Assembly: GCF_000430785.1 (NCBI RefSeq) | Contig: NZ_KE387250.1 | Coordinates: 3,549 to 43,823, forward strand | DNA length: 40,275 nt | Origin: Ectobacillus panaciterrae DSM 19096 | GTDB lineage: Bacteria; Bacillota; Bacilli; Bacillales; Bacillaceae_G | Direction of reading: 5' to 3' | Part shown: positions 1 through 7,228 of the stretch, one piece after another | Numbering within the stretch: position 1 is the stretch's first letter | How the letters are laid out: every line of letters begins with the position of its first letter | The notes under the pieces: generated by a model | Told to the model about the DNA's origin: nothing | The model's database searches: none | What the model saw: only the letters and a program-made list of their open reading frames with translations | Made by a program: the position numbers and the translations under genes

Positions 1-168
1 CAAAAGTGGGAGTGGGGCTATATCATACCTTACATGATCTCTGGTGTACTTAATGAACATCCACGTGTCGCCATGGCTTACCGTGATAGCGCCGATCGTG
101 ACAAATTCGTAGATTTTTATGACAAGGTAACATCACCCGAAGTCGCTCTGGCTCCAGCATCGAAATAG
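1..168 (+). CDS. C-terminal end of an aldolase of the DRE-TIM metallolyase type (partial)
   Basis: The window opens inside this gene; 55 codons are visible, ending at TAG 166-168. The readable end contains WEWGYIIPYMISGVLNEHP followed by RVAMAYRDSADRDKFVDFYD. This resembles the C-terminus of proteins annotated as aldolase catalytic domain-containing, relatives of 4-hydroxy-2-oxovalerate aldolase and HMG-CoA lyase. The family call rests on recall of that tail, not on catalytic residues, which lie upstream of the window. A clear intrinsic terminator follows 14 bases after the stop, so this is the last gene of its transcript and is separate from the inositol island. Confidence 0.55.
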   Translation, partial: QKWEWGYIIPYMISGVLNEHPRVAMAYRDSADRDKFVDFYDKVTSPEVALAPASK

Positions 169-182
169 GTTAGATTGCTAAA

Positions 183-211
183 GGTACCTCTATTGATAGG
201 GGTACTTTTTT
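183..211 (+). terminator. Intrinsic terminator after the aldolase gene
   Basis: GTACCTCTA (184-192) pairs with TAGGGGTAC (197-205) with one G-U pair, loop TTGA, then six T. It sits right behind the stop codon at 168. Confidence 0.85.
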
Positions 212-239
212 GTCTTTACTAAATTGATTATATCTGAAG

Positions 240-446
240 ACAAATTGACTACAAAGTTGAGTAAGAGAAGTAGTGGCGACTTGTTGATTGAGCCATACGC
301 ACAAAGATAAAAAATGGTGTCCGTGACATTTTCGTTTTCGTTTCATTCCGCCTGCTTCTATAGCTAGTTGATTAAGTACAGTGGGAGATATATCGATATA
401 ACTCTTCGGCAAATAAAGATAACTCTTGTGTTTGATGCATCTTCAT
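240..446 (-). pseudogene. IS4-family transposase, 5' remnant with frameshift
   Basis: Read leftward from an ATG at 446-444, the frame gives MKMHQTQELSLFAEELYRYI and then stops early; the neighbouring frame continues with SPTVLNQLAIEAGG, KRKRKCHGHHFLSLCVWLNQ and QVATTSLTQLCSQF. This is the usual N-terminus of Bacillus IS4-type transposases (SPT.L.QLA, LCVWL.Q.VA.TSLTQLCS), so one frameshift splits the start from the rest. Similarity ends near 240, where the DDE domain should begin, so only about 65 residues of a roughly 450-residue protein remain. It cannot be active. Confidence 0.75.
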
Positions 447-500
447 TAAAAGCACGTCACCCTTTCTCATTAACATAAAAGAATCGTAACGTGCTTTTAA
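446..500 (-). promoter_or_regulatory. Hairpin over the transposase ribosome binding site
   Basis: A perfect 12-bp inverted repeat, TTAAAAGCACGT (446-457) and ACGTGCTTTTAA (489-500), lies directly before the transposase ATG. Its loop holds the likely ribosome binding site (GAAAGGGTGA on the minus strand). IS231-type elements are known to use such a 5' hairpin to block translation of read-through transcripts; here it has outlived the gene. That function is inferred. Confidence 0.5.
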
Positions 501-626
501 CTTTGAGTATAGTCTAAACTCTTAAGTTGATGGATGTGTGGCGGTACTCTATACTAAGTATCTGTTGCTCTATGTTCGTAGCGAATTATTTTTGTACTTG
601 AATCACTTAATCTCTAAAAATCATTG

Positions 627-1856
627 CTAGATCGATTGCATAATTCGTACGAGTTCTTTTTCTAAAGCAGCGGGCTCGTTTGCATAATTGTAAATCCCTA
701 AAAACTTCTCTATAGCCGCTGGATGGGAACTGATTAGCTTGTTGACAGCACCCTGTTGTTCAGATATGCGTTCATTCTTCGAAATTTGGCATCCCATGTG
801 AAACCGAACCATAAACTCATTTTCTATTGCCTTTTGATATTCTTCAGACATTTGATTTGATTGATCGGATTGTCCCTTATATTTTGATAGAATATTGGAT
901 AATATACGTGCTCCACATATAGCATCATAGATACCTTGCGCCATGCCAGGATCTTTAAAACAAACTGCATCTCCAACCAACGCCCATCCTTTTCCCATTC
1001 CTTTATACCAGTAATTATCATATCCGAGAATGCCTTTGACTGGTTCTACTAGTTCTGCATTTTTCAAGCGCGCCCCAATTGTTGTATTCGGAAAGTTATC
1101 TGTTAAGAAATTGCGTAGACAGCTTTCCGGATTTAATTTCAACCGTTCTATCAATTCCTTATTTTCTAATGGGAAAATGCCGACAATTACATATAAATCA
1201 TCATTCGTCGGAAAGAGAATGGCTGTGTTATCTTTTATCTTGTATACTTCAAATTTAGGGACATTATCGTGGCGAAATCCAGAGAAATACCCGAAATAGA
1301 TGCCGACTGTTGCCGGAATACTTATTTTGAGTTCACTTTTTACCAGCTTGCGAATAATAGAGGATCGGCCGTCTGCCCCGACTACTAGGCGAGCTAAAAA
1401 TTCTTGTTTCTCGTTGTTGCCGTCTAAACCTTTCACGCCTATCACTGTTTCGTCATCACGGATGACATCCGTCACACGAAATCTTTCTAAAACAGTTACA
1501 TTCATTTGAGATTTGGCTTGTTCAAGTAGAATATGATCGAGATAAGTTCTTCTAATACAATAACAACTGTCCTCTCCGTAAACCTCAGGGATGAGACCTT
1601 CTATCACGGTATCCTCAAATTGAAATTTAATATCCCGTACCGGCGGTGCTTTTGTTTCCAATAACTTGTCCAGGACACCGATTTCTCGAAGAAGAGCGAC
1701 AGTATTATTGAAAAAGGTATGGGTTGATAATGTGTCCCTTGGAAAATTCGATCGGTCCACTAACAACACATGGAAACCTGCCTTAGCAAGATAAATTGCC
1801 AGGGTAGAGCCGGCACATCTAGCACCGGTAATGATGACATCATACGTCTTATTCAT
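627..1856 (-). CDS. FAD-dependent oxidoreductase (geranylgeranyl reductase / UbiH-like flavoprotein)
   Basis: 409 residues, cytosolic. The N-terminus has the dinucleotide-binding strand DVIITGARCAGSTLAIYLAK (a GxxxxGS variant of the FAD Rossmann motif). A DG fingerprint lies near residue 160 (VVGADGRSSIIRKLV), and the second FAD motif near residue 290 is GWALVGDAVCFKDPGMAQGI. This order is typical of the NAD(P)/FAD oxidoreductases related to geranylgeranyl reductases and aromatic monooxygenases. GGAG lies 7 bases before the ATG at 1856. The substrate cannot be told. The gene stands alone, opposite in direction to the island, with a 347-bp spacer upstream, and no link to inositol use is seen. 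Confidence 0.8.
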   Translation of the reverse strand: MNKTYDVIITGARCAGSTLAIYLAKAGFHVLLVDRSNFPRDTLSTHTFFNNTVALLREIGVLDKLLETKAPPVRDIKFQFEDTVIEGLIPEVYGEDSCYCIRRTYLDHILLEQAKSQMNVTVLERFRVTDVIRDDETVIGVKGLDGNNEKQEFLARLVVGADGRSSIIRKLVKSELKISIPATVGIYFGYFSGFRHDNVPKFEVYKIKDNTAILFPTNDDLYVIVGIFPLENKELIERLKLNPESCLRNFLTDNFPNTTIGARLKNAELVEPVKGILGYDNYWYKGMGKGWALVGDAVCFKDPGMAQGIYDAICGARILSNILSKYKGQSDQSNQMSEEYQKAIENEFMVRFHMGCQISKNERISEQQGAVNKLISSHPAAIEKFLGIYNYANEPAALEKELVRIMQSI

Positions 1857-2203
1857 CGTATCACTCCATTTTCAAGTACAATTATTAACTTGCTTATCCA
1901 TTAGCAGAGTTCTAAAGTTAATGTTCCTACGAGTTAAAGTAATGGGGAAAATTGATAAGAATATCCTACATACATAAAGTATGGAAGCTAAAACGAAATA
2001 AGTACAGAAAATTCCCACCTGCTATACAATTAAAAAGAATTTGTGGTAAAAATCGGAATGATAATTTAAGTATTAAATAAAGGTCCGTTTACAGGAAGGT
2101 ACGGATGTACTTGTATCTTGATTTTTCATGAGGATTTTAGAGGTATTTTCCAATATTTGTCGTATATTTACTTGTCTCCATATTATTTTAGAGGAGAGTG
2201 GGA
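1857..2203. other. Spacer without a recognised gene
   Basis: A 347-bp AT-rich stretch between the oxidoreductase (leftward) and a small membrane protein gene (rightward). It must hold both promoters, but no convincing -35/-10 pair, palindrome or gene fragment was found. Confidence 0.5.
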
Positions 2204-2410
2204 ATGATTAGTATGAAACAGGCACTGGTGGTTCCTTGTCTTGTTACGGTTGCCTCATTCATTATTCTTGTCGTACTGGAAGACTTACTTCCTAATTGGA
2301 TTTTTGCATCAATATCTCTTTGCTCTATATGGATTTTAGAGTCGATATTAACAAATATCTCACAGATTAAATTTACTAGGTCTTCATCGCTTTTTCCTGA
2401 TAGAGAATAG
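2204..2410 (+). CDS. Small membrane protein, unknown function
   Basis: 68 residues from ATG 2204; the frame is also open from a GTG at 2198, but AGAGGAG at 2188-2194 is correctly spaced for 2204. The protein starts MISMKQALVVPCLVTVASF and has two hydrophobic stretches (about residues 4-22 and 27-45), so it is probably a two-pass membrane peptide. I do not recognise a family. A longer frame on the opposite strand covers the same region, but it has no comparable ribosome binding site. Confidence 0.4.
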   Translation: MISMKQALVVPCLVTVASFIILVVLEDLLPNWIFASISLCSIWILESILTNISQIKFTRSSSLFPDRE

Positions 2411-2498
2411 CCTGTTGTACGTATCAGACGCGGAGTAAAATAATAGTTAAGAGGTCTCCAATTTGGATGTCTCTTTTTTTGTTCACAAAGACGCAAAA

Positions 2499-2518
2499 GA
2501 CGAGGGCCATTCCTCGTC
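2499..2518 (-). terminator. Terminator for leftward transcription
   Basis: GACGAGG (2499-2505) and CCTCGTC (2512-2518) form a 7-bp stem. Read on the minus strand it is followed by TTTT, so it could end the transcript of the minus-strand gene at 3416-3192. Confidence 0.5.
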
Positions 2519-2858
2519 CCTCATGTGCATAGTTATGCTGTTGGTTTATCATTCAATTAGGAAAAGGAAGGAAGAATGATAGTATGCGATATATTCCTTA
2601 ACTTTTGTTTAAGTCATGTCTTAGATGCTTAATTCTAAAGGTAATATGAAAGAGTTGTCTTAAGAACATGGGTTGATTGCTACTAAATGTATTGTAGATA
2701 CACTAAGCAAATACAAAGTTTTTAGAGAAGAAGAGTTAGTTGATAAAACTCATCCAGTGAAATACCAGAACATATTCCTAAATGTCCTGTTGGTTTAAAA
2801 TAAAGTTTAATCAAAACTCGCTCTAAACCGAAGTGAGTCCATAAAATGAGATACAAAC

Positions 2859-2921
2859 AAAACACCTAGGCTACCTGTTCCTCCATAAAATATGGGAAGA
2901 CGGGTAACCTAGGTGTTTTTT
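2859..2921 (+). terminator. Long hairpin with T-run, orphan terminator
   Basis: AAAACACCTAGG (2859-2870) is matched by CCTAGGTGTTTT (2908-2919). The inner part (TACCTG... and ...GGGTA) extends the stem with G-U pairs and a few mismatches to a small AAA-centred loop, and a T-run follows. It could work in both directions. No gene lies directly before it, so it looks like a leftover of lost DNA. Confidence 0.6.
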
Positions 2922-3191
2922 CTAAGTTTCATGTGGAGCAATTTAGGTTTCTTTCAGTGATGTATGGGTTTTTAATCAATTATCTACACAATAGAGATAT
3001 GTCAATAAAGGCTTTGTTCGTTAAATGTTGATTTTTATCATACAAAACGATAACTATCGTTTAATTGACTTGTCATCGTTTTTCATTTAACTAATGGTTC
3101 CGATAGCTTAACAATTATTAAGTCGTGATGAAACCTCATCCTACGTTCTCCTAAAGAGAACAGGAACATGTAGGGAAGGAAAAGGAAGCTA

Positions 3192-3416
3192 TTAAGCCCC
3201 TTGTAGATGCGTGTCTAATTCGTATAGATAAAAATTGATTATTCTGCAGAGCTCAATTAATTTACGCTGTTCACTTGTGCATACAAATAGCCCATTATTA
3301 AACTCAATTTCACTCGTTTCCAAGTAGAAGATACCGTTTTTGTAGTATGCATTAATCCCGGCTATTTGTTTTAAATCGTGTAATACAATTGGAATTTTGC
3401 TTGCATGTAGGCTCAT
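3192..3416 (-). CDS. Small hypothetical protein under a CcpA site
   Basis: 74 residues, starting MSLHASKIPIVLHDLKQIAG. AGGGG is well placed before the ATG at 3416, and a cre box lies about 34 bp upstream of the start, which makes a real gene likely. No domain is recognised; it is soluble, with alternating polar and hydrophobic segments. The cre box suggests carbon catabolite control, fitting a carbon-use region, but the role is unknown. Confidence 0.5.
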   Translation of the reverse strand: MSLHASKIPIVLHDLKQIAGINAYYKNGIFYLETSEIEFNNGLFVCTSEQRKLIELCRIINFYLYELDTHLQGA

Positions 3417-3449
3417 AACTGTATCCCCTTTTCTTTATGTTTTAGTTAA

Positions 3450-3463
3450 TGATAACGCTTACA
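3450..3463 (-). promoter_or_regulatory. CcpA cre box
   Basis: On the minus strand TGTAAGCGTTATCA fits the cre consensus TGWAANCGNTNWCA at every fixed position. It lies just upstream of the small gene at 3416-3192. Confidence 0.7.
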
Positions 3464-3653
3464 ATATACTTTTGTATATATCTAATATTTGGTTTTGAAC
3501 ACATTTTCATCAGCCAAGCGCTTTTTTAAGAAAGCCTTGGCTTCTTATCATGTCTCCAAACCTCGTGTTATTACAGTCGATAAGAACCTCCTAACATTAT
3601 CCCTGCTTAGGACATTGCTCCTATGTTAAAATGTAGAAAAAAGAGGAAAGATA

Positions 3654-3800
3654 ATGACAGAAATCCGCATCACACCGCCGCAACTGTGGAACGTTGCATC
3701 TGATTTTAGTAGGTGTGCAAAGGAAGCTGCGGAGCTGTTCAAAAATGGCACTTTTATTAAGAAACTAACTATTCCTAAGAACAGTAAATACGGGAGTTGA
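3654..3800 (+). pseudogene. WXG100-like protein, truncated
   Basis: A 48-residue frame from ATG 3654 with AGAGGAAAG upstream. It starts MTEIRITPPQLWNVASDF, which matches the usual start of WXG100/ESAT-6-type secreted proteins (I.TPEQL...A..F). Normal members have about 95-100 residues with a WxG turn near the middle; here the helix runs only to NGTFIKKLTIPKNSKYGS, and the WxG and the second helix are missing. It therefore looks like a 3'-truncated member or the N-terminal stub of a larger LXG/WXG toxin. The next gene overlaps its stop codon. Confidence 0.5.
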
Positions 3801-4402
3801 TTCCTCTGCTTGAAAAAATGATACAAACTATTTGTAGCGAGATATTTGAAAGTGATATTTATTTAAGTTTAGTCAACTTTGAACTAAGAGAGGAAATTCT
3901 CTTACTGACATTTGATTTAGAGTATGAAGATAATCATAAGATAATTCAAAAGTGGCAAGTCGCTTGTGAAGAATTTAAGGAACATAGATTAGAAGTAAAT
4001 TACTTTTACTCTGATGATTTTAAGGTTTTAAATGAACACCCTTACTTATGGGACTGCACAAAAGATTTTAGCAGTCTTTATTTTCAAGGGACTGTAGAGG
4101 ATATCAACAAGGTTATTGGTGACTTATACATAAAGCATAGTGAGGTTACAAAAGGATTAATTCCTTTTGATACTTACATAAATAGTGAAGGTATTGGTTG
4201 GATATTGAACGCCAACTTTGGTTTGTTTGCAGAAGCGCCAGAAGATTTAATTCATGAATATGCTAAGGTATTAAACGGTTACGGATTAAAGACTTCAGTT
4301 ATTCCTTCCAAAAGAAAACGCAAAGATAAAAAGTATAAGGTTTTTCTATTCGGAGATTCGTATGTAGTAGCAAAGAAGTTTGAAGCTGTTCGGCTTGTTT
4401 AA
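3797..4402 (+). CDS. Uncharacterised protein next to a WXG100 stub (possible immunity protein)
   Basis: Up to 201 residues if read from TTG 3797; an ATG at 3818 is another possible start and neither has an ideal ribosome binding site, although GGGAG lies at 3792-3796. The protein is acidic in its first half and ends in a basic segment (SKRKRKDKKYKVFLFGDSY). I recognise no domain. Its place directly behind a truncated WXG100 gene, overlapping its stop, is what one finds for immunity proteins of contact-toxin loci whose toxin has been lost. That role is inference from position only. Confidence 0.5.
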   Translation: MIPLLEKMIQTICSEIFESDIYLSLVNFELREEILLLTFDLEYEDNHKIIQKWQVACEEFKEHRLEVNYFYSDDFKVLNEHPYLWDCTKDFSSLYFQGTVEDINKVIGDLYIKHSEVTKGLIPFDTYINSEGIGWILNANFGLFAEAPEDLIHEYAKVLNGYGLKTSVIPSKRKRKDKKYKVFLFGDSYVVAKKFEAVRLV

Positions 4403-4725
4403 AGTGTTTTGACAAGTTGATGGGGGATGCACGGGGGACTAGGAGGAATCCCGAAAAAGTTCTTCAAGAATTTTTGCAGAAAAATTTATATCTTAGAAAA
4501 TAGTGTTTATCTGTAAGGGGATACCAATGATTTTACTCCTCTTTTTATATTCGAGATACATTGGCTTCCATTTTCGAATTTTATGGGAGCCATTATTGTA
4601 ACCGCCTTATTAATCGATTCTCGTAAAAACAAAAAATCTTGAGAAGGATAAGGTGGAATAAATAATCTCGTCCAATATTAAAAGTATTGAAAATTTTGGA
4701 ATATAGCTGTACAATAGCGGTATAT

Positions 4726-4735
4726 AAAGCGCTTT
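4726..4735. promoter_or_regulatory. LacI-family operator upstream of the LacI gene
   Basis: AAAGCGCTTT, a perfect palindrome inside TATAAAGCGCTTTCGAT. It has the same core as the sites at 6605, 6799 and 6865. It lies about 260 bp before the LacI start and could serve autoregulation. Confidence 0.55.
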
Positions 4736-4891
4736 CGATTTGATTGCGATAAAAGGTAGTATAAATTGTTTGCAATATCAATAGTTAAGTATATAAAGGG
4801 CTTTCTGATTAACGATTATACAGTCGAATTAGTAATAAGGTTAAGCGTTCATTCCTTGATAAAAAGGCGATTACTATATTAATTAGAAAAA

Positions 4892-4914
4892 ACAAGAATT
4901 TTCAAAATTCTTGT
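4892..4914. promoter_or_regulatory. Palindrome in the LacI promoter region
   Basis: ACAAGAATTTT and AAAATTCTTGT around a single C: 11-bp arms with no room for an RNA loop, so a protein-binding site is more likely than a terminator. It sits 80 bp before the LacI start. Confidence 0.4.
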
Positions 4915-4995
4915 GCAAATGTTATAAAGTTGATCAAGTTACTATGAAAGTAATCTAACTGGTGACTCGTACGATAGAAAGAAGGTATGCAACAA

Positions 4996-6027
4996 ATGAA
5001 AGCAACTATCTATGATGTAGCAGAAAAAGCAGGAGTTTCAATATCTACGGTTTCAAAGGTTATAAATAATCAACCGGTCGGGAAGAAATCCAAACAAAAA
5101 GTTTTAGAAGCAATGCAAGAATTAAATTATAAACCAAGCGTCCTTGCATCTGCCTTAACAGGCAAGCGGACATCTACAATAGGATTCTTGTTGCCGGACA
5201 TAGCTAACCCTTTGGTTGCGGAAATGGCTCGCAGAGTAGAGGATCGGGCCCATGAATATGGATTTAATGTTGTAATTTGCAGTACCGACTTGAAATTGGA
5301 GAAAGAAGAGCGTTACGTATCTTTACTAAGGCAGAAAAGTGTAGATGGATTTATCTTAGCCGGCGGTTTTAGAAACAGAGAGGTAATTTTAGAGCTGTTA
5401 AGGGATAATGTTCCAATTATACTTCTTTCTGAGTCCCAGCCGTACTCATCCATTACAACCGTAACAGTCGACAATTTCATGGGAGGCTATGATCTGGCTT
5501 CTCATTTGATTTCTCTGGGCCATACAAGGATTGCGGTTATTGCGGAAGACAATTCGAGCAGTCAGGAGCGTATTCGTGGATACAAACAAGCATTAAAAGA
5601 TAATGATCTTGATATTACTGAAGACTTGATTGTTATAAGTGATTCAAGCCCGGAACATGCCCAACATTTGACAACTTTCTTATTGGATTCTCCAAATCCG
5701 CCTACTGCAATCATTTCTTGTAATGATGTGTTGGCGATTGGAGCTCTTCTGGGGGTACGGGAAAAAAATTTAAAGATTCCTGAAGATCTCTCTATTACTG
5801 GATTTGATAATACTTTGTTGTCTAAGAGTAGCGATCCTCCTTTGACAACAGTAGAAGTACCTGTTCAAAATATGTGTTCCCGGGCTGTAGATTTACTTAT
5901 AGAAGAGATAAAAGGGAAAAGCATAGAAAAACAAAAGATTTTAATGTTACCCAAGTTAATTATTCGAAAATCAACGAGTTCATGTCCAGTGCAGCTTAGA
6001 AATGTACCTTCTATACAAAACGAATGA
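4996..6027 (+). CDS. LacI-family transcriptional regulator
   Basis: 343 residues from ATG 4996; an in-frame ATG at 4987 is too close to GAAGG (4981-4985). The helix-turn-helix lies at residues 3-25 (TIYDVAEKAGVSISTVSKVI), the hinge helix near 48-58 (PSVLASALTGK), and the rest is a periplasmic-binding-protein-like sensor domain (FLLPDIANPL..., ending in the TTVEVP and IRKS segments usual for the family). It controls, by position, the MFS/isomerase/Gfo-Idh module downstream; AAAGCGCTTT-core palindromes lie on both sides of the gene. LacI-type IolQ of Geobacillus is known to bind an AAGCGCTT-core palindrome and to respond to myo-inositol, so a cyclitol ligand is plausible, but this is inference. 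Confidence 0.9.
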   Translation: MKATIYDVAEKAGVSISTVSKVINNQPVGKKSKQKVLEAMQELNYKPSVLASALTGKRTSTIGFLLPDIANPLVAEMARRVEDRAHEYGFNVVICSTDLKLEKEERYVSLLRQKSVDGFILAGGFRNREVILELLRDNVPIILLSESQPYSSITTVTVDNFMGGYDLASHLISLGHTRIAVIAEDNSSSQERIRGYKQALKDNDLDITEDLIVISDSSPEHAQHLTTFLLDSPNPPTAIISCNDVLAIGALLGVREKNLKIPEDLSITGFDNTLLSKSSDPPLTTVEVPVQNMCSRAVDLLIEEIKGKSIEKQKILMLPKLIIRKSTSSCPVQLRNVPSIQNE

Positions 6028-6032
6028 TGTAC

Positions 6033-6123
6033 TTTTTCTCCCAGTTGCGTGAGATTAACTTCGATGGTATCGCTACCGTGCCGTGTTCGGGGAAGAAGAC
6101 GGAGCAGCTAGCTGGTTCGATAA
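6033..6123 (+). pseudogene. iolH: iolH 3' remnant
   Basis: Directly behind the LacI stop the frame reads FFSQLREINFDGIATV, the conserved C-terminal part of IolH-type isomerases. The reading then shifts by one base: GEEDGAASWFDN is seen in the next frame, where IolH has a WEER.DESS segment. Everything upstream of this is missing. The last bases (CTGGTTCGATAATTGAAT) and the following terminator recur at 27621-27697 behind a second iolH remnant. Confidence 0.6.
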
Positions 6124-6142
6124 TTGAATCCTTTATATTGCG

Positions 6143-6185
6143 GTGATGCTGAACATGTTCTGTGAATATGTTCAGCATCACTTTT
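6143..6185 (+). terminator. Terminator behind the iolH remnant (copy 1)
   Basis: GTGATGCTGAACAT (6143-6156) pairs perfectly with ATGTTCAGCATCAC (6168-6181), followed by TTTT. A near-identical hairpin is at 27654-27697. Confidence 0.8.
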
Positions 6186-6428
6186 AATCATGAGCCAAAT
6201 GTGCAGGTCAAGGATTCTTTAACATATCTGTTAAGAACGTTTGATTAAAAATATATGCTTTTACACATTCAAGTTGATAATTCGGGGCGTGTTTCTTTAT
6301 CATATAGGGGATTTGCAAAACATGTTGAGGATTATACAGTTGAATTGCCAAAAATATAAAGTGTTTTCGATAGTATGATTATACAAAGTATTTTATATAT
6401 AACTGAATAAAAAAATCGTCTTTTTATA

Positions 6429-6590
6429 GTGGGGCGAGAGCATCCGGCGGCGTGCAGAAGCGGTCAAACCCTTGTAGTGGCCCATGCAAGAGTAAACCAG
6501 AGAGAGGAGGTAAGTGCCCATGCCGTTTTGTTCGAAATAGCAAATGAAAACGTCGAAATTATAAATCATTTATATATAGATGTTTTGTAA
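6429..6590 (+). pseudogene. Unidentified gene fragment, richer in GC than its surroundings
   Basis: A 53-codon open frame from GTG 6429 to TAA 6590, reading GQTLVVAHARVNQREEVSAH followed by AVLFEIANENVEIINHLYID. The first half is clearly GC-rich inside a very AT-rich spacer. It has no ribosome binding site. The alternation of short strands loosely recalls a hot-dog thioesterase, but I do not claim this. It separates two operator modules. Confidence 0.3.
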
Positions 6591-6604
6591 GATTAACATG
6601 TAAA

Positions 6605-6622
6605 ATGTAAAGCGCTTTACAT
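6605..6622. promoter_or_regulatory. LacI operator, perfect 18-bp palindrome (copy 1)
   Basis: ATGTAAAGCGCTTTACAT reads the same on both strands. A TAAAAT hexamer overlaps its left edge, so it may overlap or follow a -10 box. The sequence following it (ATCATACAA...GTATTT) is repeated after the copy at 6865. Confidence 0.7.
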
Positions 6623-6798
6623 TCGGAGATTATCAATCATACAAATATATAGCGTATTTTATAAACAGATCGTTACCATCGAACTTTTGTAGAATCTGAA
6701 TTTATTTGAAATATATTTTGTAATGAAGGTGAAATTTTAACTTTAAGAAACCTATTTACAAAATATACTGAATATTATACAATGAATTTACAAAAACA

Positions 6799-6809
6799 TA
6801 AAGCGCTTT
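6799..6809. promoter_or_regulatory. LacI operator, CGCTTTCG variant
   Basis: TAAAGCGCTTT within ACATAAAGCGCTTTCGGT. The flanks (TATTATACAATGAATT before it) are shared with the degenerate site at 6357-6370 (TAAAGTGTTTTCGA) and partly with 4726. Confidence 0.6.
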
Positions 6810-6864
6810 CGGTATTTGGTTATATAGTACTTTTTAAATAGCCTACAACTTCAATTTATACATA

Positions 6865-6882
6865 ATGTAAAGCGCTTTACAT
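6865..6882. promoter_or_regulatory. LacI operator, perfect 18-bp palindrome (copy 2)
   Basis: Identical to 6605-6622. It lies about 350 bp upstream of the transporter start and 55 bp upstream of the iolS remnant's ribosome binding site. Confidence 0.7.
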
Positions 6883-6937
6883 TTTGGGTGTTAGTCATAC
6901 AAGCATAAGGTGTATTCAAGAAAGGGGGGAATATAGA

Positions 6938-7021
6938 ATGGGAAACAAACTCGAAATAGAACAAATAAGTGAAATGGCAGATGCTGAAGAGACGAAATTG
7001 GCTCATGTGGTTCTCGCTTAA
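6938..7021 (+). pseudogene. iolS: iolS remnant (27 codons)
   Basis: A short frame with AAAGGGGGG at 6921-6929 before ATG 6938, reading MGNKLEIEQISEMADAEETK and LAHVVLA, then TAA. The second half matches the intact IolS at 20634-21566 ([20 protein letters not shown]) in protein and DNA: GCTCATGTGGTTCTCGCTT is identical in both. The rest of the gene is missing. The short peptide could still be translated, but no function is likely. Confidence 0.55.
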
Positions 7022-7112
7022 TTGATTAGTGTAATGTTAGGTTGTTTCAAGTGCTTAAGGCTCAGCTAGAGTAAGCGGTATAGTTTTTAGTTTCCCTTAC
7101 ATCAAGAAATCG

Positions 7113-7126
7113 TGAAAACGTTATCA
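7113..7126 (+). promoter_or_regulatory. CcpA cre box before the transporter
   Basis: TGAAAACGTTATCA fits TGWAANCGNTNWCA fully. It lies 103 bp upstream of the MFS start, so the module is probably catabolite-repressed as well as LacI-controlled. Confidence 0.7.
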
Positions 7127-7228
7127 ACAAACGCTATTCTATATGATTGTTAGTTTTGAAGATAAGGCAAAACGAACGAGTGTATGAATTGGAAGTTAAT
7201 AAAAAATAACCAATGAGGATGATAACGC

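Larger units (their letters stand above)
2411..3191. other. Long spacer with two hairpins and no gene
   Basis: About 780 bp. Apart from the two terminator-like hairpins listed separately (2499-2518 and 2859-2921), I see only very short frames without support. No gene remnant was recognised. Confidence 0.5.
4403..4995. other. Regulatory spacer before the first LacI gene
   Basis: 593 bp. It holds an AAAGCGCTTT operator (4726-4735), a weaker AAAGGGCTTT copy (4795-4804), and a palindrome at 4892-4914. TTGATA (4856-4861) with TTAATT 17 bp downstream is a weak promoter candidate. An open stretch near 4540-4640 could encode a small membrane tail (ending IIVTALLIDSRKNKKS), but it has no credible start, and no family is recognised. 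Confidence 0.45.

Noticed and set aside
2188-2496. 102-codon minus-strand frame over the small membrane protein
   Set aside because: No ribosome binding site and no domain; the plus-strand frame has a clear AGAGGAG.
4593-4781. 62-codon minus-strand frame before the LacI gene
   Set aside because: No start signal, low-complexity AT-rich translation, and it runs through an operator palindrome.
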